From: an uncultured Spirochaetia bacterium
GTDB taxonomy: Bacteria; Spirochaetota; CALGPD01
Length of the DNA: 11,739 nt
NCBI GenBank assembly: GCA_937960625.1
Contig: CALGPD010000401.1
Location: 1 to 11,739 of the forward strand
Direction: 5' to 3'
This document shows positions 1 to 6,590 of this stretch, piece after piece (within the stretch, counting starts at the first letter, position 1; the number at the start of each line of letters is the position of its first letter). The position numbers and the translations under genes were made by a program. The notes beneath the pieces are model-generated. The model saw only the letters and a list, made by a program, of their open reading frames with translations. It was not told where the DNA came from and searched no databases.

Positions 1-221
1 GAGTATATGTTTTCTTCATATAATAAATAAAAATTTATATATTCAGTATCCCTTTTATAATAACCTCCCCCGTCTATTATTAAAGAATCATCTTTAATTC
101 TTAATAATTTAACAAGATATTCATTTAAACCTGTACGAAGATACAAAAGAAGTTTATTGTGCAGAACTTGTCGTAATAGTTGAAGAATTTCATTCTTATC
201 AGATATTATTTTTTGTTCCAT
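1..221 (-). CDS. 5' part of an unidentified protein, possibly PilZ/YcgR-like (partial)
   Basis: Reading the minus strand from an ATG at 221 gives an open frame of 73 codons that is still open at the window edge, so only the N-terminus is present. The protein begins MEQKIISDKNEI and continues with a Leu-rich helix-like stretch, then LYLRTG (about residues 27-32), and a beta-like segment ending in DSLIIDGGG (about 45-53). There is no signal peptide and no membrane segment. An N-terminus of the form 'I-S-D-x-x-E-I-x-x-L-L' followed by a short beta-rich domain recalls the YcgR-type domain that precedes PilZ in c-di-GMP-binding proteins. The PilZ motif itself (RxxxR...DxSxxG) would lie outside the window, so this is a weak guess. 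No Shine-Dalgarno sequence is visible before the ATG. The gene is divergent from ispE. I am fairly sure of the reading frame and unsure of the family. Confidence 0.55.
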   Translation of the reverse strand, partial: MEQKIISDKNEILQLLRQVLHNKLLLYLRTGLNEYLVKLLRIKDDSLIIDGGGYYKRDTEYINFYLLYEENIY

Positions 222-526
222 CTAAATTTATAATAAATATTATCTCTAATTAAATAAACAATTAAAAAAAAAATGTTTAATTTTTACTAAATATAATCAG
301 AATTTTTTATTTTAACTTTTCACGTTACTACTAATGTACTATCAACCTTAAAAAGGTAAAAATGCGCAATCATAATCAAAAAATGCACTCAAAATACAGA
401 CACTTATAAACAATAATTACAAAATTTATATGATTTTACAATATTCATACGGAAAATAAATAATATTTTTTTTTCAGCTTGACATAAAAACTCAAAAAGT
501 ATATAAATAACTGATTTAAAAGTACT
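222..526. other. Divergent intergenic region
   Basis: This 305-base, very A+T-rich spacer separates the left-hand minus-strand gene from ispE. It contains an A10 run (264-273), a perfect TATAAT on the plus strand (292-297) without a recognisable -35 partner, a short inverted repeat ACCTT-AAA-AAGGT (345-357), a T9 run (466-474), and the ispE promoter. I see no ORF of note, no tRNA, and no GC-rich hairpin followed by a T-tract. No convincing promoter for the minus-strand gene could be picked out. Confidence 0.6.
479..507 (+). promoter_or_regulatory. Sigma70-type promoter of ispE and probably the following operon
   Basis: A consensus -35 box TTGACA (479-484) is followed after exactly 17 bases by TATAAA (502-507), which is 5 of 6 to consensus. 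A T9 run (466-474) directly upstream could act like an UP element. Transcription would start near 513-515, only about 12-14 bases before the ispE ATG at 527. There is no Shine-Dalgarno sequence in that short leader. The motif match is direct; activity is inferred. Confidence 0.75.
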
Positions 527-1369
527 ATGAAAATTAAAGCTAATGCAAAAATCAACCTTTTTTTAGATATCGTCGGTAAAAGAGAAGATGGATATCACAA
601 TATAGAAACAATTTTTCAAGAAATTGATTTATCAGATACAATTGAGATAGATTTTTCTAATAACGGATTTACATTAAGATGCAACATTCAAGAACTTGAA
701 GGAGATGACAATTTATTAAAAAAAGCATATACTGAAATAGAAGATTTTCTTCCTGAAATTTCCGGCCTTGATATTTATCTTGAAAAAAATATTCCATTTG
801 GAGCCGGGCTTGGAGGAGGTTCTTCAGATTGTGCGGCTTTCATGAATGCATTAAAAGATTTAACTGATTCAAAAATCAGCAATAATAAAATGCTTTCAAT
901 AGGAAGTAAATTAGGGGCAGATGTTCCCTTTTTCTTTTACGGCGGCACTTGTATAGGCAAAGGGATTGGCGATAAATTAGAAAAGATCAATCATAATAAT
1001 AAATTGAATATATTAATTGTGAATCCTGGAATTCATGTAAGCACAAAAGAGGCATATCAAGGGTGTATAATAAAAGGTGGAAAACAAAGCTTAAATGAAA
1101 TTGTAAAAGGCTTTGAAACCGGTGACATAGAAAGAATTGCGGCACACCTTTATAATAGTTTTGAGCAAAGTGTATTTAAAACGCATCCTGATATAAAAGC
1201 TTGCAAAGAAAAAATAAAAAAACTCGGTGCTATGGGCTCAATAATGAGCGGCAGTGGTAGCACCTGTTTTGGAATATTTGAGGATATGAACCGGGCTGTT
1301 CAAGCAAGAGACTTTTTTATAGAACAAAAGTCATATTTTGCCAAAGCAGTTGAAACAATCATTAGGTAA
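527..1369 (+). CDS. ispE: 4-diphosphocytidyl-2-C-methyl-D-erythritol kinase
   Basis: This enzyme phosphorylates CDP-methylerythritol with ATP in the cytosolic MEP (non-mevalonate) route to isoprenoid precursors. At 280 residues it is of normal length for a GHMP-family kinase. Visible marks are the N-terminal AKINLFLDIVGKREDGYHN (residues 7-25, with the conserved Lys8), the glycine-rich ATP loop PFGAGLGGGSSD (90-101), the catalytic aspartate in GADVPFF (Asp132), and the C-terminal GHMP motif around MSGSGST (240-246). The start lies a few residues before the conserved Lys and just behind a strong promoter, but there is no clear ribosome binding site. It heads the plus-strand gene block, 49 bases before spoVG. 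Its presence shows that the organism uses the MEP rather than the mevalonate pathway, at least in part. Confidence 0.96.
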   Translation: MKIKANAKINLFLDIVGKREDGYHNIETIFQEIDLSDTIEIDFSNNGFTLRCNIQELEGDDNLLKKAYTEIEDFLPEISGLDIYLEKNIPFGAGLGGGSSDCAAFMNALKDLTDSKISNNKMLSIGSKLGADVPFFFYGGTCIGKGIGDKLEKINHNNKLNILIVNPGIHVSTKEAYQGCIIKGGKQSLNEIVKGFETGDIERIAAHLYNSFEQSVFKTHPDIKACKEKIKKLGAMGSIMSGSGSTCFGIFEDMNRAVQARDFFIEQKSYFAKAVETIIR

Positions 1370-1418
1370 TTTTTATCTTACCGGTTCAAAATTTACTCTA
1401 TGATTAGGAGCATCAAAT

Positions 1419-1673
1419 ATGGAAATTAGCGATGTTAGAGTAAAAAAGGTAGAAAGCGAAGGTAAGCTTAAGGCTTATGTATCTGTTACTTTTGATGACC
1501 AATTTGTTGTACACAACTTAAAAGTAATCGACGGTAAAAACGGTATGTTCGTTGCGATGCCTAGCAGGAAAACTAACAGTGGGGAATTTAAAGACGTTGC
1601 CCATCCAATTAACTCCCAATTTAGGGATTTTTTACAGAATGCCGTACTCGAAGCTTATGAAAATGCTGATTAA
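1419..1673 (+). CDS. spoVG: SpoVG family nucleic-acid-binding regulator
   Basis: This is a complete 84-residue SpoVG protein. It opens with ISDVRVKKV, then has the family hallmarks VTFDDQFVVHNLKVIDGKNG (residues 23-42), FVAMPSRK (44-51) and AHPINSQFRD (61-70). The family was named in Bacillus for a sporulation phenotype. In Borrelia, Listeria and Staphylococcus members are small DNA- and RNA-binding regulators, so the gene does not imply sporulation here. A good AGGAG (1406-1410) sits 8 bases before the ATG. The protein lacks the longer charged tail of some homologues. It is followed by rplY, as in Borrelia. Confidence 0.96.
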   Translation: MEISDVRVKKVESEGKLKAYVSVTFDDQFVVHNLKVIDGKNGMFVAMPSRKTNSGEFKDVAHPINSQFRDFLQNAVLEAYENAD

Positions 1674-1779
1674 ATGTTTGCTTAATTAAGGTTTATTTAT
1701 TATTATTAAGTACTCTATTTTGAACTTAATTTTAGAAATGTTAATTATATAAATAAGCTTAAAGAATCCCGGAGGAAAC

Positions 1780-2424
1780 ATGCAAGGCATTGTTATTGAA
1801 GCAAAAAAAAGAGAGAATCTCGGTAAGTATAGCGCAAATAAATATAGAAATGAGGGCTATATTCCTGCAGTAATTTACGGTGATAATACAAATGAATCTG
1901 TAGTAATCGATCATAAAAAGTTTTCTAAACTTTTTGATTCTATTGGTGAACACGCTATTATTACTGTAGACATTGAAGGAAATAAAAATGATGTTCTAGT
2001 AAGAGACTTTCAAGAGCACCCCGTAACTAGAAAATTAATTCATATTGATTTTTTCAAAATTAATCCGAATAAAAAAGTCAGCACAAGAATTCCTGTACAC
2101 CCTGAAGGCCTTGCGCAAGGGGTTAAAATGGGTGGTGTAATGGAACAATATCTGCACGGATTAATTGTAGAATGCTTACCCGGCGATATACCTGATGAAA
2201 TAAAAATTAATGTTTCAGAATTAAAAATGAAGCAAGGGTTTTACGTCCGCGACCTTGACCTTGGAGATAAGATAAAAATATTAAATCAAAAAGATCAAGC
2301 TATCTTCATAGTACACGTTAGTAGAACTGCTGACGAACTAGAAGCTGAAGAAGAGGAAGAAGCCGGCGGAGAAGAAGCCGGTGCTGAAGGTGAAACAGAA
2401 GCATCTGAAGAAAGCGCAGAATAA
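1780..2424 (+). CDS. rplY: 50S ribosomal protein L25, general stress protein Ctc type
   Basis: This is the long (TL5/CTC) form of bL25, which binds 5S rRNA in the large ribosomal subunit. The N-terminal L25 domain (about residues 1-92) shows RNEGYIPAVIYG (23-34) and VRDFQEHPVTRKLIHIDF (74-91). The C-terminal beta domain (about 98-181) holds VHPEGLAQGVK and DLDLGDKIKIL. The last 30 or so residues form a Glu/Ala/Gly tail (from about 185), common in this family and probably disordered. GGAGG (1771-1775) lies 4 bases before the ATG. The gene is set off from spoVG by 106 bases and followed by pth after 46. L25 (ctc) next to pth is a widely conserved pair. Confidence 0.95.
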   Translation: MQGIVIEAKKRENLGKYSANKYRNEGYIPAVIYGDNTNESVVIDHKKFSKLFDSIGEHAIITVDIEGNKNDVLVRDFQEHPVTRKLIHIDFFKINPNKKVSTRIPVHPEGLAQGVKMGGVMEQYLHGLIVECLPGDIPDEIKINVSELKMKQGFYVRDLDLGDKIKILNQKDQAIFIVHVSRTADELEAEEEEEAGGEEAGAEGETEASEESAE

Positions 2425-2470
2425 ACTTTAAGCAGCTTTAATTATTAAGCAAAGATATTAGAAGAGTACT

Positions 2471-3043
2471 GTGAAACTAATTATAGGTTTAGGAAATCCG
2501 GGAAACGAATACAATAAAACCAGGCATAATATTGGTTTTCTAGCTTTAGATTATATTGCATCGTATATTAACTTAAATATTGATAAGAAAAAATTTAAGT
2601 CTTTATACATAAAAGATTCCCTATACAATAATGAAGTTGTTCTAATCAAACCGCAGACATATATGAACTTGAGTGGCAGCGCAGTTAATAACTTTGCCAA
2701 TTTCTACTCAATTTCTCCGCAAGATATTATTGTAATTCAAGATGATATTGACCTGAATTTTGGAATTATACGTATAAAAAATTTCGGCGGACACGGAGGC
2801 CACAACGGCATACGCGATATAGCAAACAAACTCAATACCCGGAATTTTATCAGAATAAAAATTGGGGTTGGACGGCCGGATAACCCTAATTTCCCGGTCG
2901 ATAAATATGTATTATCAAATTTTTCCAAACAACAAATTAATGAACTCGATGAAATTTTTTATTATACTTTGAATGCAATAAAGTGTATATTCGAAATAGG
3001 AATTTCGGAGGCAATGAATGAGTTTAACCGGAAAAATAGTTGA
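2471..3043 (+). CDS. pth: Peptidyl-tRNA hydrolase
   Basis: This cytosolic esterase frees tRNA from peptidyl-tRNAs that drop off the ribosome. It is 190 residues, the usual length. Conserved positions are visible: GLGNPG (6-11, substrate-binding Asn9), the catalytic His19 in TRHNIGF, KPQTYMNLSG (60-69, Asn66), QDDIDL with Asp92, and GGHGGHNGIRD (106-116, Asn112). The start is GTG, chosen because it lies directly before the conserved KLIIGLGNPG and has AGAAGAG (2460-2466) upstream. Its last 26 bases overlap the start of tilS, so the two genes are probably translationally coupled. Confidence 0.96.
   Translation: MKLIIGLGNPGNEYNKTRHNIGFLALDYIASYINLNIDKKKFKSLYIKDSLYNNEVVLIKPQTYMNLSGSAVNNFANFYSISPQDIIVIQDDIDLNFGIIRIKNFGGHGGHNGIRDIANKLNTRNFIRIKIGVGRPDNPNFPVDKYVLSNFSKQQINELDEIFYYTLNAIKCIFEIGISEAMNEFNRKNS
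3007..3011 (+). promoter_or_regulatory. Ribosome binding site for tilS inside pth
   Basis: GGAGG lies within the pth coding sequence, 6 bases before the ATG at 3018. It decides the tilS start and shows that tilS is translated from within the end of pth. A second ATG at 3014 is in the pth frame. Confidence 0.75.
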
Positions 3044-4418
3044 CAGGGTTAAAAATTTCATTCTAAAAAATAAACTAATTGAAAATAAAGACAACGTATT
3101 AATCGCTTTATCAGGTGGAAGCGATTCAACCTCGTTATTCCGCATATTAAACTCGTTAAAACAAAGCCTTAAAATTAATAAAATAGGAATCGCTCATTAT
3201 AACCATAACGTACGTGGAGATGAAGCAAAAAGAGATGAAACTTTTTGCCGTAATTTGGCCTCAGATTTTGATATTGAATTTTATTGCGGAGAACTTTCAG
3301 AAAAAATGCCTTCAGGAATATCTTCTCAGGAATTTTACAGAGAAAAACGTTATGACTATTTAAAACGTATTTGTAAAATACATGGATATAATAAAATAGC
3401 TACCGGACATACCCTTGATGATGTTTCAGAGAACGTAATAATGCGTTTGTTTTCAGGAACGGGCACCGCGGGAATATCAGGAATTTCGGTTAATAATGAT
3501 AGTATTATCAGACCGATAATTTTTCTCTCACGGCAGGAACTGGAAATCTATCTTAAAGGATTAAATCAAAAATTTGTTTTTGATTCCTCAAATCACAGTG
3601 AAAAATATTTAAGAAATTCAGTTAGAATAAATCTTCTCCCTGTTATTGATGAAATATTTCCTTCTTATAAAAACGCTGTTTATAGATTCACAGAAATCGC
3701 GGGTATAGAAAATGATTATTTTAATAAAAAAATTCAAAAAATCTATAATAAACTTAATATTAACCAAGGTGAAATAAGAATATCAGGAGAGCAGATAAAA
3801 AAACTGCATCCTGCAATTTTATCCCGCTTATTTATTTATATTGCGTCTCAAAATTCTGCTGCTCTTTCACATACTCATATTAAATCTATAAATGATTCAA
3901 CTGTAAAAAAAAATCATGGAACTAAAGAAATATTAAACATAAACGGGCTGAAAATTATAAATGAATACGGTGATATTATTTTTAAAACTCCGCCAAAACA
4001 TGAGCAATTATTGTTAGAGCCTTTTGAATTCATGCCGGATATGGAATTTAACTACTGCGGTTATTCTGTTAAATGCAAAAAAATAAATGAAGTTAATATC
4101 CCCGGTAAAGAAAAAAATTTTGATTTATATTTTGACAATGATAAAATTGAATTTCCATTAAAAATTAGAACGTATAAATCCGGTGACAGAATAAAACTAT
4201 TTGAAGACAAAAAAGCAAAAAAAATTAAGGAGCTTTTAATTGATTATAAAATTCCTAAAACTTTAAGAAAAAACGTTGTTATTATTGAAGATAATAATAA
4301 GATTATTGCGGTTCTACCGCCTGCGGCATCAAAAATTTTCTTTAAACGAACTAATATACAAACTTATATTACTGAAAACATAAAAAATACAATCAGGATA
4401 AAAATAAATAAAATATGA
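3018..4418 (+). CDS. tilS: tRNA(Ile)-lysidine synthase
   Basis: TilS attaches lysine to C34 of the CAU-anticodon tRNA(Ile), changing its decoding to AUA and its charging to isoleucine. The 466-residue length fits the full form. The N-terminal PP-loop ATPase domain shows SGGSDS (32-37), HYNHNVRGDEAKRDE (60-74), ATGHTLDDVSENVIMRLFSG (128-147) and RNSVRINLLP (199-208). A middle domain follows. The C-terminal domain (from about 370) carries RTYKSGDRI and a Lys-rich KKAKKIKELLIDYKIP stretch typical of TilS. The enzyme should be essential, since AUA codons are very common in this A+T-rich sequence. An in-frame A9 run (3905-3913) does not break the frame. The gene ends in TGA, 166 bases before ftsH. 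Confidence 0.95.
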   Translation: MSLTGKIVDRVKNFILKNKLIENKDNVLIALSGGSDSTSLFRILNSLKQSLKINKIGIAHYNHNVRGDEAKRDETFCRNLASDFDIEFYCGELSEKMPSGISSQEFYREKRYDYLKRICKIHGYNKIATGHTLDDVSENVIMRLFSGTGTAGISGISVNNDSIIRPIIFLSRQELEIYLKGLNQKFVFDSSNHSEKYLRNSVRINLLPVIDEIFPSYKNAVYRFTEIAGIENDYFNKKIQKIYNKLNINQGEIRISGEQIKKLHPAILSRLFIYIASQNSAALSHTHIKSINDSTVKKNHGTKEILNINGLKIINEYGDIIFKTPPKHEQLLLEPFEFMPDMEFNYCGYSVKCKKINEVNIPGKEKNFDLYFDNDKIEFPLKIRTYKSGDRIKLFEDKKAKKIKELLIDYKIPKTLRKNVVIIEDNNKIIAVLPPAASKIFFKRTNIQTYITENIKNTIRIKINKI

Positions 4419-4584
4419 AGATATCCAATACAAATCGGTTGATTTCAAATTAAAGCCTGATACATTGTATTTCTACTATATATATATAAAAGAATTTGCT
4501 TATTTTACAATATTTTATCATATTTAAAAATCAATATTAAAAAAGTATTATCTTAGTTATGTTTAGATAAATTCAGGAGATATA

Positions 4585-6579
4585 ATGAATAATAATAATG
4601 ATTACGGTGACGGCCCAAAGCCACCAAAACAGGGCAGAAATGTAGCTCTGGTATTAATAATAATATTAATTGCCTTAAGTTTTGTATGGATTATGAATAA
4701 GGATAACCGTAACGTCAGAACTATTACATATTCAAAATTTTTAAATTGGGTTCACGGATGGTATCAATTTAAACAAGAAGACGGCGCAAGAGTTAGACAA
4801 GGCCGCTTGGTAAAATATGATCAAGAAAAAAAAGAATATATTTTAGAATCTAATGGGAAAATTTTCAAGGCAAAAAAAGTAAGAGAAATAGCCAGGGTAA
4901 CAAAAGTTAAAATTGTTGGAAGAGAAATTAACGGCTCTTATATCAGAGAAAACAATTCAATAAATAAATTCACCACTTATATTCCGTATAATGATACTAA
5001 CCTCCTTAAATTATTACGGCTGAAGAATGTTGAAATTATCGGTGAACCGCCTTCTAATAATTATTTCCTACAAATTTTAACAACGATTATTCCATGGATA
5101 CTAATTTTCGGTGTTTTATGGTTTATTATGTTCCGTCAGATACAGGGTTCGGGAAATAAAGCCCTGTCATTCGGCAAAAGTAAAGCAAAACTTCACAAAC
5201 ATTCAGGTAAAAAAATAACATTCAGGGACGTAGCAGGAATTGATGAAGCAAAAGAAGAAGTTAAAGAAATAATAGATTTTTTAAAAGATCCGGGTAAGTT
5301 TAAAAAAATGGGCGCAAAAATACCTAAAGGTGTTTTATTAATCGGCCCTCCGGGAACGGGTAAAACCTTGCTCGCTAAAGCAATAGCAGGAGAAGCAAAC
5401 AGGCCGTTTTTCTCAATGAGCGGTAGTGAGTTTGTTGAGATGTTCGTTGGTGTAGGCGCAAGCCGTGTAAGAGATTTATTTGACCAGGGGAAAAAACACG
5501 CGCCCTGTATTCTTTTCATAGATGAGTTAGATGCTGTTGGCCGAGTACGCGGTGCCGGTTATGGCGGAGGCCACGATGAAAGAGAGCAGACACTTAACCA
5601 GATGCTAGTTGAAATGGACGGCTTTGAAACAGACACAACCGTAATAGTTGTGGGGGCAACGAACAGGCCTGATGTTTTAGACCCTGCCCTTTTACGCCCC
5701 GGAAGATTTGACAGACAGGTTATTGTAAACAGGCCTGATTTAAACGGACGCGAAGAAATTCTAAAAGTTCATGCTGAAAAAATACCATTGTCAAAATCCG
5801 TTGACCTTAAAACAATCGCAAGAGGAACACCGGGTTTTTCCGGCGCGGAGCTTGAAAACCTTGTTAACGAATCAGCTTTAATTGCAGCAAGACGTAATAA
5901 GAAAAAAGTTGATATGAGTGATTTTGAGTTTGCAAAAGATAAAGTATTAATGGGCCCGGAAAGAAAAAGTATGGTTATGAGTGAAAAAGAAAAAACTCTA
6001 ACCGCTTATCATGAATCAGGGCATGCTTTATGCGGATACGTTTTAGAAGATTCAGACCCGTTACATAAAGTTACAATAATTCCAAGGGGAAGAGCATTAG
6101 GTGTAACCATGCACCTGCCTCTTGAAGACAGATATACTTATGATAGAAATTATTGTCTTGCTAACATGGTTATGATGTTAGGCGGAAGAGTTGCAGAAGA
6201 AATAATTTTCGGTGTAGGCGGTTATACAAACGGCGCTGCAAATGACATCGAAAAAGTTACTTCACTTGCGCGTTCTATGGTTTGTGAGTGGGGCATGAGT
6301 GAAAAATTAGGCCCGCTAACTTACGGACAAAAAGAAGAACCCATTTTTATCGGAAAACAAATTGCGAGGCATCAGGATTACTCCGAGATGACTGCTCAGG
6401 TAATAGATGAAGAAATTAAACAGGTTGTTGATAAATGTTATAGCCACGCTAAAGATATATTATCAAAGCATAAGGACAAACTTGAACTTCTCACTAACAC
6501 GTTGCTTGATAAAGAATCTCTTGATGAAAATGAAGTTAAAGCATTAATAGGAGATTTGCCTACTGTAAAATTTGAATAA
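4585..6579 (+). CDS. ftsH: ATP-dependent zinc metalloprotease FtsH
   Basis: FtsH is a hexameric inner-membrane AAA+ protease that degrades misassembled membrane proteins and some regulators. Domain order in the 664 residues: cytosolic N-terminus, TM1 (about 19-37), external domain (about 38-160), TM2 (about 161-183), AAA+ module, zinc protease. Key motifs are Walker A GPPGTGKT (254-261), pore loop FVG (287-289), Walker B ILFIDELDA (309-317), the second region of homology with RPGRFDR (371-377), the zinc site HESGH (476-480), and the probable third ligand Asp554. Everything needed for activity is present. The external domain of about 120 residues is longer than that of E. coli FtsH (about 70). 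AGGAG (4575-4579) precedes the ATG by 5 bases. The mutase gene follows after 11 bases, so they are probably cotranscribed. Confidence 0.97.
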   Translation: MNNNNDYGDGPKPPKQGRNVALVLIIILIALSFVWIMNKDNRNVRTITYSKFLNWVHGWYQFKQEDGARVRQGRLVKYDQEKKEYILESNGKIFKAKKVREIARVTKVKIVGREINGSYIRENNSINKFTTYIPYNDTNLLKLLRLKNVEIIGEPPSNNYFLQILTTIIPWILIFGVLWFIMFRQIQGSGNKALSFGKSKAKLHKHSGKKITFRDVAGIDEAKEEVKEIIDFLKDPGKFKKMGAKIPKGVLLIGPPGTGKTLLAKAIAGEANRPFFSMSGSEFVEMFVGVGASRVRDLFDQGKKHAPCILFIDELDAVGRVRGAGYGGGHDEREQTLNQMLVEMDGFETDTTVIVVGATNRPDVLDPALLRPGRFDRQVIVNRPDLNGREEILKVHAEKIPLSKSVDLKTIARGTPGFSGAELENLVNESALIAARRNKKKVDMSDFEFAKDKVLMGPERKSMVMSEKEKTLTAYHESGHALCGYVLEDSDPLHKVTIIPRGRALGVTMHLPLEDRYTYDRNYCLANMVMMLGGRVAEEIIFGVGGYTNGAANDIEKVTSLARSMVCEWGMSEKLGPLTYGQKEEPIFIGKQIARHQDYSEMTAQVIDEEIKQVVDKCYSHAKDILSKHKDKLELLTNTLLDKESLDENEVKALIGDLPTVKFE

Positions 6580-6590
6580 AGGAGCACTAT

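Noticed and set aside
292..297. Perfect TATAAT as a second promoter for ispE
   Set aside because: No -35-like hexamer lies 16-18 bases upstream and there is no extended -10. In such A+T-rich DNA this hexamer is expected by chance.
345..357. Short inverted repeat ACCTT-AAA-AAGGT as a terminator
   Set aside because: The five-base stem is too weak, and no T-tract follows on either strand at the right distance.
3905..3913. A9 run in tilS as a frameshift or programmed slippage site
   Set aside because: The reading frame passes through it unchanged and the conserved C-terminal TilS domain follows in the same frame.
4419..4584. Promoter for ftsH in the 166-base gap, including a (TA)6 run at 4477-4488 and TATTAT at 4546-4551
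   Set aside because: The hexamers found (TTGTAT, TTTAAA) have poor matches or wrong spacing. A promoter here is plausible but not supported, and the TA run is ordinary low complexity.
5193..5519. 108-codon minus-strand frame
   Set aside because: It is a shadow of the highly conserved AAA+ module of ftsH.
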